Shown here: one piece after another, positions 1 to 6,173 of the stretch | Numbering within the stretch: position 1 is the stretch's first letter | Layout: every line of letters starts with the position of its first letter | Origin: an uncultured Flavobacteriales bacterium | GTDB lineage: Bacteria; Bacteroidota; Bacteroidia; Palsa-965 | Direction of reading: 5' to 3' | Assembly (NCBI GenBank): GCA_903873905.1 | Contig: CAIQQJ010000070.1 | Span: 1 to 39,256, forward strand | Length of the DNA stretch: 39,256 nucleotides | Translations under genes and position numbers: made by a program | Notes under the pieces: model-generated | The model's database searches: none | Seen by the model: the letters and a program-made list of their open reading frames with translations, nothing else | Told to the model about the DNA's origin: nothing

Positions 1-1
1 C

Positions 2-133
2 ATTCGTGAACTCGCAAAAGAAATCCAAGGTGGTGGCGGCGGACAACCGTTCTTCGCAACATCAGGAGGTACGAATGTTGCTGGAATTGAGAAGGCTTTG
101 TCAAAGGCGAAAGATTTTCTAGCCACGAATTAA
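2..133 (+). CDS. alaS: Alanyl-tRNA synthetase, C-terminal end (partial)
   Basis: Only the last 43 codons are inside the window; the gene enters from the left edge in frame 2 and stops at TAA 131-133. The fragment contains the glycine-rich motif [14 protein letters not shown] followed by a short helix, which is the classic end of the DHHA1 domain of AlaRS, the C-terminal oligomerisation and tRNA-elbow-binding part of the enzyme. AlaRS charges tRNA-Ala in the cytoplasm. A stand-alone DHHA1-containing protein cannot be strictly excluded from so short a piece, but the motif and the immediate stop after it match AlaRS. The stop is followed directly by a CGCGGATT-type repeat. Confidence 0.88.
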   Translation: MRELAKEIQGGGGGQPFFATSGGTNVAGIEKALSKAKDFLATN

Positions 134-155
134 CGCGGATTAGCACGGATTAAAT
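132..155. repeat. Left CGCGGATT-type repeat flanking the GxxExxY gene
   Basis: The sequence CGCGGATTAGCACGGATTAA overlaps and follows the alaS stop codon. It is imperfectly inverted with respect to the repeat at 603-633, so the two bracket the GxxExxY gene. Related single copies lie at 3677-3704, 16350-16378 and 35615-35634. Confidence 0.75.
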
Positions 156-163
156 AATTCCAC

Positions 164-601
164 ATGGAAAATAATTATTTGGAAAGTGATTGGATTGTCG
201 CTGAAGAGAACCCAAAATATTCGAATGATTTTTTAGAGGATAAGGATCTTCCTTATAAAATCATTGGCATTTGTATGGATGTTCATCGCACACTGGGCCG
301 AGGATTTCGCGAAGTGGTTTACAAAGATGCCATTGAACTGGAATTAAAATGGAAGAACATTTCTTTTGAACGTGAAAAAAGATATACAATTGATTATAAG
401 GGAAACACTCTTCCTCATTCCTACAACGCTGACTTTGTAGTAGAAAACCAAATAATTCTTGAAGTAAAAGCACAAGTGGGAATTATTGAGGATCACTATT
501 CGCAAGTGATTAATTACCTTGCTGTTTCGAAATGCCCATTAGCATTAATCGTAAACTTCTCAGGAAAATCGTTAGAATACAAACGAATTATTCTCACCTA
601 A
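164..601 (+). CDS. GxxExxY family protein (PDDEXK_3-like)
   Basis: This 145-residue protein matches the GxxExxY family (PF13366/TIGR04256). The name-giving motif is G47-x-x-E50-x-x-Y53, preceded by a helix with HRTLGRGF. It is followed by a PD-(D/E)XK-like core: D90 in YNADF, then E100-V-K102 in ILEVKA, and Q114 in SQVINYL. The family is predicted to have a nuclease-like fold, but no reaction is established, so only a possible nucleic-acid role is inferred. It has no signal peptide or membrane segment. The gene stands alone between two inverted CGCGGATT-type repeats, an arrangement that suggests a mobile cassette. The start is the only upstream ATG before the VHRTLG helix. No clear promoter box was found. 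Confidence 0.85.
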   Translation: MENNYLESDWIVAEENPKYSNDFLEDKDLPYKIIGICMDVHRTLGRGFREVVYKDAIELELKWKNISFEREKRYTIDYKGNTLPHSYNADFVVENQIILEVKAQVGIIEDHYSQVINYLAVSKCPLALIVNFSGKSLEYKRIILT

Positions 602-602
602 A

Positions 603-633
603 ATAATCCGTGTAAATCCGCGCAAATCCGCGG
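603..633. repeat. Right TCCGCG-type repeat flanking the GxxExxY gene
   Basis: The stretch starts two bases after the GxxExxY stop region and reads ATCCGTGTAAATCCGCG followed by CAAATCCGCGG. It has three TCCGYG units. Its reverse complement aligns with the left repeat at 132-155, giving an imperfect inverted pair around the gene. Confidence 0.75.
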
Positions 634-635
634 CT

Positions 636-1235
636 TTATTTACAATTCAATCCCAAAAAACCAACCTTGTTCACTTTCGGTTTCTCACGGTTACTATACA
701 TCGCACGAATGGAATTTGCATAAACCTGAATGGTTCCACTTCCTGAATTTGTTCCAGCCTCATCTTTCCATTTGTAATTGACAGAAGTGATTTTTGAAGA
801 ATTATTTTCCGCCAAATAACAAACGAAATCGCCAATGGTAACGGAAATGATATCCACACAAAATTTCCCCGATTCATTGCTGATGTTTCCTTTCACACGA
901 GTATTGGCAAGATTCAAATCTGCAACAGTTGAAAATCCACCTGTAAGATCACCAACGGCAGAAATATAATTTTCAAGACCATCTGCTTCTTTTTTTAGGG
1001 CTTCCATTTTTTTTATTTCTGATTTGTCAATACCACCTTCATCCAAAGCATCTTGAATGGCACTGGCAATATTTTTCGCATCAACACTGCAGGAATCACA
1101 TTTCGGTTTGTTGAAAATATGCTGTTTGAAATCCGCCACCACCTTATCCAATTTCTTGTCGAAGTCAATTGAAGAATCGGTCAATGTCACGAAGGAGAAA
1201 AATGGAATGCATAAAATGAGGAATATTTTTTTCAT
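636..1235 (-). CDS. Secreted protein of unknown function
   Basis: I do not recognise this 199-residue protein. It begins MKKIFLILCIPFFSFV, a typical signal peptide without a lipobox cysteine, so it is probably periplasmic or exported. After the signal comes a charged helical stretch with a CxxC pair (KCDSCS, about residues 45-50), then a helical region (about 55-90), and then a beta-rich C-terminal half with two further cysteines before the terminal NCK. The start codon is the only one that places the signal peptide at the N-terminus. It is convergent with the GxxExxY gene, whose repeat abuts its stop. The 5' side faces a palindromic repeat (1287-1439), and no exact TAnnTTTG promoter was found. 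Confidence 0.7.
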   Translation of the reverse strand: MKKIFLILCIPFFSFVTLTDSSIDFDKKLDKVVADFKQHIFNKPKCDSCSVDAKNIASAIQDALDEGGIDKSEIKKMEALKKEADGLENYISAVGDLTGGFSTVADLNLANTRVKGNISNESGKFCVDIISVTIGDFVCYLAENNSSKITSVNYKWKDEAGTNSGSGTIQVYANSIRAMYSNREKPKVNKVGFLGLNCK

Positions 1236-1286
1236 GACGGCTTTAGTTTCTTTGGATTAATGATGTGCTAGTAAAATTATTTTTTT

Positions 1287-1439
1287 GCGTGAAGGATAGA
1301 AGTGGAAAGCCCGGAGTTTCTTTTTTTGTCAACCTTCGATACATCCCAACAATTCTGTTGGGACACTCAGTCTGACAAAAAAAGAAATGAGGACTTGGAA
1401 CGGATAGCCTGACCCCACAGTACTGTGGGGGGCACGCCC
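1287..1439 (-). repeat. Palindromic dispersed element, copy A (with nested palindromes)
   Basis: This is one of five copies of an element that, on the minus strand, begins GGGCGTGCC, contains GGTCAGGCTATCCGTTCCAAG and ends ATCCTTCACGC; the GCGTG/CACGC ends are inverted. Insert site 1 holds the palindrome CCACAGTACTGTGG. Insert site 2 holds a second inverted repeat with perfect 15-base arms (TTTCTTTTTTTGTCA and its complement), which in turn holds TCGATACAT, the palindrome CCCAACAATTCTGTTGGG and CTCAGTCTGACA. The element accounts for the apparent short ORF in this gap. Confidence 0.85.
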
Positions 1440-1513
1440 AAATATAAAAATTCTTTATCCTCAATCTCCAACAACACTACTACATTCGATATTCAAAAAT
1501 CAATTCCGAAGAC

Positions 1514-1978
1514 TCACAACGCAAGCAACACTCGCATAAGTTCCACCTCCACTTCATCCGTAAATTTTCCAACTCCTCTTTTCGAAATCAATTTGTAATC
1601 GGGATTCGGACGATAACGATTCACATCCGTTTCATTTTCATTCACCAAATAAATTCCAATGATATCTTCCTTCTCCACTTCTTCTCCTTCTGGAGAACGT
1701 CTGTCAACAATAAATACAAATCCATTCGGTTGCGCTGCCACTTCTGCAAGAACTTCCGGATCATTCAACATCAAATCGCGGACAATCTTATGCAAGACCA
1801 CCAAAAAATCGGCGTTGTAGGAAATGTTATCAGGACCGATTTCTTTTTCAGGATCAATCAATCGTCCCAGAAATAATTCCGAACGCGATTGTTGTTTCGC
1901 CAATTCCTCTTTCCCCAATGGAGAAAGAAGATGCAAAGTGTCTTTGGCGGATGGGATTTTATAGAGGTAACAATTCAT
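1514..1978 (-). CDS. Conserved-looking cytosolic protein of unknown function
   Basis: This 154-residue acidic protein has no signal peptide or membrane segment and is not recognised. The N-terminal part is mixed alpha/beta (MNCYLYKIPSAKDTLHLLSP). The middle is helical (VVLHKIVRDLMLNDPEVLAEVAA). The C-terminal half has a beta-strand with FVFIVDRR, an acidic loop and a final amphipathic helix (EVEVELMRVLLAL). Codon use resembles its neighbours and there is no frame disruption, so it looks like a real gene. Its start codon lies next to a palindromic repeat (1980-2054), so its leader and probably its ribosome-binding region are made of repeat sequence. Confidence 0.65.
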   Translation of the reverse strand: MNCYLYKIPSAKDTLHLLSPLGKEELAKQQSRSELFLGRLIDPEKEIGPDNISYNADFLVVLHKIVRDLMLNDPEVLAEVAAQPNGFVFIVDRRSPEGEEVEKEDIIGIYLVNENETDVNRYRPNPDYKLISKRGVGKFTDEVEVELMRVLLAL

Positions 1979-1979
1979 A

Positions 1980-2054
1980 CAGACTTCGATACATTTTTGT
2001 CAAGGAATATTTCCATTGCCAAAAATCTTTTCAGCGACAAAAATACTCAGTCTG
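1980..2054. repeat. Inverted repeat TTCGATACAT...ACTCAGTCTGAC next to a start codon
   Basis: The outer arms CAGACT (1980-1985) and AGTCTG (2049-2054) enclose the inner arms ATTTTTGTC and GACAAAAAT. The outer parts (CTTCGATACAT and ACTCAGTCTGACA) are shared with the nested insert in the element at 1287-1439, so this is a second member of that family. It ends two bases from the start codon (1976-1978) of the minus-strand gene 1514-1978. Confidence 0.75.
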
Positions 2055-2087
2055 ACAATTAATAACTGAATATTCAATTAATTTATT

Positions 2088-2128
2088 TCATAAAAAATAA
2101 AAACCCCAGCCATTACACCAGGGTTTTC
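2088..2128 (-). terminator. Rho-independent terminator after icd
   Basis: On the minus strand the stem AAAACCC pairs with GGGTTTT around a loop of about 15 bases and is followed by an interrupted T-run (TTTTTATTTTTT). It lies about 25 bases past the icd stop. Confidence 0.7.
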
Positions 2129-2151
2129 AATTCAAAATTTAGAATTCAAAA

Positions 2152-3384
2152 TTATAGCGAGAGTTTCTTCTTCAAATTTGTATCCAATGCATCCAAGAAA
2201 TCTTCTGTGTTGAGATAGTGTTCTCCCAATTTCACATTATTTCCGTGAACACAAATCGCCAAATCTTTTGTCATTTTTCCGCTCTCGATGGTTTCAACAC
2301 AAACTTCTTCCAATGCTTTTGTGAAACGAATCAAATCTGCATTGTTATCCAATTTGCCTCTGAATTCCAAACCGCGTGTCCATGCAAAAATACTTGCAAC
2401 AGGATTTGTAGAAGTTGGTTTTCCCGCTTGGTGATCGCGGAAGTGACGTGTTACTGTTCCGTGCGCCGCTTCTGCTTCCATTGTTTTTCCGTCTGGTGTA
2501 ACCAATACAGAAGTCATCATTCCCAATGAACCAAATCCTTGTGCAACTGAATCGGATTGAACATCGCCATCATAATTCTTGCAAGCCCATACAAATTCGC
2601 CGTGCCATTTCAATGCAGATGCAACCATATCATCAATCAAACGGTGTTCGTAAACAATTCCAGCCGCTTTATATTTCTCAACGTAATCTGCTTGATAAAT
2701 CTCTTCGAAAATATCCTTGAAACGACCATCGTATTTTTTCAGGATGGTATTTTTCGTTGACAAATACAAAGGCCATTTTTTATTCAATGCAACATTGAAA
2801 CACGCATGTGCAAATCCACGAATGGATTCATCCGTGTTATACATTGCCATCGCAACACCATCTCCTTGGTAATTATAAACTTCCCAAGTTGTTGCATCGC
2901 CACCACCTTCTGGTGCAAATGTCATTGTCAATTTTCCTTTTCCTTTGATCACCGCATCAGTTGCACGGTATTGATCGCCGAATGCATGACGACCAACAAT
3001 GATCGGCGCAGTCCAATTCGGAACCAAACGCGGAACATTTTTACAAACGATTGGCTCACGGAAAACAGTTCCATCCAGAATATTTCTGATGGTACCATTT
3101 GGCGATTTCCACATTTGTTTCAAACCGAATTCTTTTACACGCGCTTCATCGGGAGTGATGGTTGCGCATTTAATTCCAACAGAATATTTTTTAATCGCCT
3201 CAGCCGAATCAATCGTCACTTGATCATTCGTAGCATCACGATGTTCCATTCCTAAATCGTAATATTTTATATCGATTTCCAAATAAGGAAGAATCAATTT
3301 TTCTTTGATAAACCTCCAGATGACACGAGTCATTTCATCGCCGTCTAGTTCAACCACCGGGTTTGCAACTTTAATCTTGCTCAT
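2152..3384 (-). CDS. icd: NADP-dependent isocitrate dehydrogenase (eukaryote-like type)
   Basis: The protein oxidatively decarboxylates isocitrate to 2-oxoglutarate in the TCA cycle, making NADPH in the cytoplasm. At 410 residues it follows the homodimeric eukaryote-like subfamily rather than the E. coli Icd type. The substrate-binding arginines fall at R100 (SPNGTIR), R109 (GTVFRE) and R132 ([13 protein letters not shown]), the same numbers as in human IDH1. The metal-binding region is represented by [12 protein letters not shown], and the coenzyme loop by [14 protein letters not shown]. The gene is monocistronic, with a terminator downstream. A near-consensus -7 box (TAATATTG on the minus strand, 3411-3418) lies about 27 bases before the start. 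The start, [20 protein letters not shown], matches family N-termini. Confidence 0.97.
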   Translation of the reverse strand: MSKIKVANPVVELDGDEMTRVIWRFIKEKLILPYLEIDIKYYDLGMEHRDATNDQVTIDSAEAIKKYSVGIKCATITPDEARVKEFGLKQMWKSPNGTIRNILDGTVFREPIVCKNVPRLVPNWTAPIIVGRHAFGDQYRATDAVIKGKGKLTMTFAPEGGGDATTWEVYNYQGDGVAMAMYNTDESIRGFAHACFNVALNKKWPLYLSTKNTILKKYDGRFKDIFEEIYQADYVEKYKAAGIVYEHRLIDDMVASALKWHGEFVWACKNYDGDVQSDSVAQGFGSLGMMTSVLVTPDGKTMEAEAAHGTVTRHFRDHQAGKPTSTNPVASIFAWTRGLEFRGKLDNNADLIRFTKALEEVCVETIESGKMTKDLAICVHGNNVKLGEHYLNTEDFLDALDTNLKKKLSL

Positions 3385-3428
3385 AGAATTAGAATTTTAA
3401 TTTGGGAGAGCAATATTACAGAAAAATT

Positions 3429-3458
3429 GCCGATCTGATAATTGTCAATTGCCGATTG
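3429..3458. repeat. AATTGCCGAT-type short-period repeat
   Basis: The stretch GCCGATCTGATAATTGTCAA continues with TTGCCGATTG. It has loosely spaced 7-8 base units of the kind seen at 16409-16440, 32693-32718 and 35781-35814. In all four places it lies on the GGGCGTGCC side of the palindromic element. Confidence 0.6.
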
Positions 3459-3532
3459 AAGGGAATTCTCAACATGATATTGAACATTTTTTGAATGCAA
3501 ATTGTGATTTATGAAAATGATAAATATTATTT

Positions 3533-3629
3533 GGGCGTGCCCGCCACAGTACTGTGGGGTCGGGCTTTCCGTTCCAAGTCCTTCCCAACAATGCTGTTGG
3601 GATGGGCTTTCCTCTGCAATCCCTCACGC
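3533..3629 (+). repeat. Palindromic dispersed element, copy B
   Basis: The element reads GGGCGTGCC at its left end and ATCCCTCACGC at its right end. Insert site 1 holds CCACAGTACTGTGG and site 2 holds CCCAACAATGCTGTTGGG. The core GTCGGGCTTTCCGTTCCAAG is shared with the other copies. The last 16 bases (CTGCAATCCCTCACGC) recur exactly at 3705-3720, with 91 bases between repeat starts; between them lie CACGGAGGCACAGAG and TCTGCGTCAATCTGCG repeats. Apparent ORFs here are translations of the repeat. Confidence 0.87.
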
Positions 3630-3633
3630 GAAA

Positions 3634-3720
3634 AAAACCACGAAAACACGGAGGCACAGAGAAGGTTCTAGAATAAAATCTGCGTCAATCTGCGAAATCT
3701 GTGGCTGCAATCCCTCACGC
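3634..3720. repeat. CACGGAGGCACAGAG repeat, TCTGCG repeat and duplicated element end
   Basis: Three short repeat classes follow copy B in series. The first is ACCACGAAAACACGGAGG plus CACAGAG. The second is a TCTGCGTCAATCTGCG-type unit (3677-3704), related to the TCCGCG repeats around the GxxExxY gene. The third is a second copy of the element's terminal CTGCAATCCCTCACGC (3705-3720). Confidence 0.7.
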
Positions 3721-3727
3721 AAAAAAA

Positions 3728-3762
3728 GTCCCATGTCACTTGTCCCATGTCCCCCGTCACTT
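3728..3762 (+). repeat. Five GTCCCAT/GTCACTT heptamers abutting the pdhB promoter
   Basis: The units are GTCCCAT, GTCACTT, GTCCCAT, GTCCCCC and GTCACTT, in exact 7-base register. The array ends six bases before the -7 box of pdhB. Similar arrays occur at 32895-32964 and 35837-35877. Confidence 0.85.
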
Positions 3763-3767
3763 TTTAC

Positions 3768-3775
3768 TACCTTTG
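3768..3775 (+). promoter_or_regulatory. Bacteroidota -7 promoter box of pdhB
   Basis: TACCTTTG matches the TAnnTTTG consensus and lies 19 bases before the pdhB ATG. No convincing -33 TTTG was seen; that position falls inside the heptamer array. Confidence 0.7.
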
Positions 3776-3794
3776 TACTTCCAAAAAATCCGCC

Positions 3795-4775
3795 ATGAGA
3801 ATCATACAATATCGTGAAGCCTTACGTGAAGCAATGAGTGAAGAAATGCGTCGCGATGAAAAAGTTTTTTTGCTAGGTGAAGAAGTTGCTGAATACAACG
3901 GAGCTTATAAAGTCAGCCAAGGTATGCTCGCTGAATTCGGACCAAAACGTGTCATCGATACACCTATCGCAGAATTGGGTTTCACTGGAATCGCAGTTGG
4001 TGCCGCCATGAATGGCTTACGTCCAATTGTAGAATTCATGACCTTCAATTTTTCATTGGTGGCCATTGATCAAATCATCAATTCCGCAGCGAAAATGTAT
4101 GAAATGTCGGGCGGACAATTTAATATCCCAATGGTTTTCCGCGGTGCAACAGGAAACGCCGGACAACTCGGTGCACAACATTCACAAGCATTTGAAAGTT
4201 GGTACGCCAACTGTCCAGGATTAAAAGTGGTTGTGCCATCCAATCCTGCCGATGCAAAAGGACTTTTGAAAACCGCCATTCGCGATAACGATCCCGTAAT
4301 TTTCATGGAATCGGAATTGATGTATGGCGACAAAGGCGAAGTTCCCGAAAGCGAATATCTAATTCCAATCGGTGTTGCCGATGTGAAACGCACAGGAAAT
4401 GATGTAACCATTGTTTCCTTCGGAAAAATCATCAAGCACGCATATACAGCTGCTGATGAATTGGCAAAAGATGGAATCTCCTGTGAAATTATTGACTTGC
4501 GTTCTGTTCGTCCAATTGATTATCCAGCAATTATTCGTTCCGTTAAAAAAACAAATCGTCTCGTCATTCTCGAAGAAGCTTGGCCTCTAGCAAATATTTC
4601 CACCGACATCGCTTTCCACGTTCAGAAAAACGCATTTGATTATTTGGATGCGCCCATTCGTCGTGTGGTGAATGCCGATGTTCCGCTTGCATACGCGCCT
4701 TCACTCATTGAGGCAGCATTGCCAAATGCAGAAAAGTTGATTCGTGAAATCAAGGAAGTGATGTATATTTCTTGA
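3795..4775 (+). CDS. pdhB: Pyruvate dehydrogenase E1 component, beta subunit
   Basis: The product (326 residues) is the beta subunit of a thiamine-diphosphate-dependent 2-oxoacid dehydrogenase E1. It pairs with an alpha subunit to decarboxylate pyruvate and acetylate lipoyl-E2. Diagnostic segments are MRIIQYREALREAMSEEM, FLLGEEVAEYNGAYK (the conserved Glu near the ThDP aminopyrimidine), RVIDTPIAELGFTGIAVGAA, and the C-terminal transketolase domain with IIDLRSVRPID and EEAWPLANIS. An in-frame ATG at 3747 would add 16 residues encoded inside the heptamer repeat and the promoter, so ATG 3795 is chosen. The alpha and E2 genes are not adjacent. A branched-chain E1-beta is a less likely alternative. 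Confidence 0.93.
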   Translation: MRIIQYREALREAMSEEMRRDEKVFLLGEEVAEYNGAYKVSQGMLAEFGPKRVIDTPIAELGFTGIAVGAAMNGLRPIVEFMTFNFSLVAIDQIINSAAKMYEMSGGQFNIPMVFRGATGNAGQLGAQHSQAFESWYANCPGLKVVVPSNPADAKGLLKTAIRDNDPVIFMESELMYGDKGEVPESEYLIPIGVADVKRTGNDVTIVSFGKIIKHAYTAADELAKDGISCEIIDLRSVRPIDYPAIIRSVKKTNRLVILEEAWPLANISTDIAFHVQKNAFDYLDAPIRRVVNADVPLAYAPSLIEAALPNAEKLIREIKEVMYIS

Positions 4776-4974
4776 ATGAAAAAAGGGACTAGGGAGGTTA
4801 AAAGTTTTTTGAAACTAGAAAATAAGAAATTCCTCCCAATATACTTTTCCCGCTTCGCTCCTCAAGACACAAGTCCTCAGTCCCAAGTCCCTCTTCTGAA
4901 CGCGTAATGTTTTCCTAAAAGTCATTTGATTCCGATTTTTTTTGAGATATTTTTACTTCAATTAAATAGATCAC

Positions 4975-6009
4975 ATGAAAAAAATCTACTTCCTATTTCT
5001 GATTTCATTTTGCGCAAAAACTATATCCGCGCAAACGTATTATCCAATGTTGGATTCTGTGAATTCTTGGCATTATGTTTCCAATTGGATTGGTGTTCGT
5101 TTACAACCTACAACACAAACAGCGCTTTGCACCTACCCGCTTTCACCAGGTATGACTGCCTTTGAAGAATTTTCCACCCACGATTCAATCATCAATTCGC
5201 ACACTTACAAAACAATTGAAACAAGTTATGGTTGCATTGCAGGATTTATCAGAGAAGATACAGCTGCGCGCAAAATATATTTTCAGGATAATATCAGTTC
5301 TTCAGAAATCCTCTTGTATGATTTTTCAATGCTTGTTGGAAATACCATCGCAGTTAATTTCTTTAATAATTTTGGTTATTATACCAATGGAACCTACACA
5401 CTTGATTCCATTACAACAGTTCATGTTAGTGCTGGATGGAGAAGGGCTTTTCACCTGAATAACCATACAACAACAGGTTCACCAACATTAACTTGGATTG
5501 AAAGCGTTGGAAACCTCAACGATGCCTTGTATCCTTATTTTGAAAATCAGAATGGCAGCGGATGGTTCAACAGTTGTCCAGGAATACAACATCAATTTTT
5601 TCAATTCATGAGTTGTTTTGATCATCTCCAAAAAGTTTATTTCGACACTTGCGCCTTTCAGACAGCCATCAACTTCTCCAATTGCATCCAATACAGTGAT
5701 TCCTGTGATTACTGGAATATTTGTGGAGCAGTAAATGAATTATCCTCCGTTTCATCCATGAACATTTTCCCTAATCCATCCAACGGAAAAACCACCATCA
5801 GCATCGATGTAAAACAGAGCGACAAATTCGAAATTATTGTCACTGACGTTTCCGGCAAAAAAATAGTGAAGGAGATTTCTTTGGGAAGAATTTCAGAAGG
5901 GAAAAAAGATATCGAATTGGATTTTTCAGCTCTTGCAAATGGATTTTACTTATTGGAATGTCGAAGCGAAAATGGCTCCATTTTCAGGAAACTTTTGATT
6001 GAGCATTGA
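4975..6009 (+). CDS. T9SS-exported protein with C-terminal sorting domain
   Basis: This 344-residue protein begins with a signal peptide (MKKIYFLFLISFCAKTISAQ, cleavage near residue 19). It ends in a type A T9SS sorting domain (TIGR04183-like, about 259-344): NIFPNPSNGKTTISI, VTDVSGKKIV, LANGFYLLECRSENG and a basic tail RKLLIEH. Such cargo crosses the inner membrane by Sec and the outer membrane by the type IX system, where the domain is removed or anchored. The middle (20-258) is beta-rich with several aromatic residues and cysteines (for example WFNSCPG, SDSCDYWNICG) and is not recognised; it could be a surface adhesin or an enzyme. The gene is monocistronic, with a strong terminator downstream. 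Confidence 0.88.
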   Translation: MKKIYFLFLISFCAKTISAQTYYPMLDSVNSWHYVSNWIGVRLQPTTQTALCTYPLSPGMTAFEEFSTHDSIINSHTYKTIETSYGCIAGFIREDTAARKIYFQDNISSSEILLYDFSMLVGNTIAVNFFNNFGYYTNGTYTLDSITTVHVSAGWRRAFHLNNHTTTGSPTLTWIESVGNLNDALYPYFENQNGSGWFNSCPGIQHQFFQFMSCFDHLQKVYFDTCAFQTAINFSNCIQYSDSCDYWNICGAVNELSSVSSMNIFPNPSNGKTTISIDVKQSDKFEIIVTDVSGKKIVKEISLGRISEGKKDIELDFSALANGFYLLECRSENGSIFRKLLIEH

Positions 6010-6028
6010 CCTAAGAAATCCAGAATAA

Positions 6029-6060
6029 TGAAAGCACCCATAAAAAGGGTGCTTTTTTCA
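6029..6060 (+). terminator. Rho-independent terminator after the T9SS cargo gene
   Basis: The stem AAAGCACCC (6031-6039) pairs with GGGTGCTTT and runs into six T residues; the loop is about seven bases. It begins about 20 bases after the stop at 6009. Confidence 0.9.
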
Positions 6061-6105
6061 TTACAAAAGCCTGCCTCCAATTTCATTTTTCCAGTATTTT
6101 CTTCG

Positions 6106-6113
6106 TAAGTTTG
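6106..6113 (+). promoter_or_regulatory. Bacteroidota -7 promoter box of hppA
   Basis: TAAGTTTG exactly fits TAnnTTTG, 60 bases before the hppA start. The predicted leader contains a hairpin, ATCAAGC (6121-6127) with GCTTGAT (6145-6151), of unknown role. Confidence 0.65.
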
Positions 6114-6173
6114 CGCCCCAATCAAGCGAATAATTCACTTAATTGCTTGATCCTAAATGACTAACAACACTTT

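Noticed and set aside
1243-1464. Open reading frame of 73 codons on the minus strand (IWACPPQYCGVRLSVPSP...)
   Set aside because: It lies entirely in palindromic element copy A. Almost the same peptide is read from copy B at 3511, so it is a translation of the repeat.
3728-3762. Possible CRISPR array in the heptamer repeats
   Set aside because: Units are 7 bases without spacers and no cas genes are present; it is a degenerate short tandem repeat.
3747-3794. Upstream in-frame ATG for pdhB
   Set aside because: The added 16 residues come from the heptamer array and the -7 box; ATG 3795 matches the family N-terminus.
3511-3798. Open reading frame of 95 codons over the island before pdhB
   Set aside because: Composed of repeat sequence (copy B, CACGGAG and TCTGCG repeats, heptamers) and runs into the pdhB promoter and start; no coding signature.
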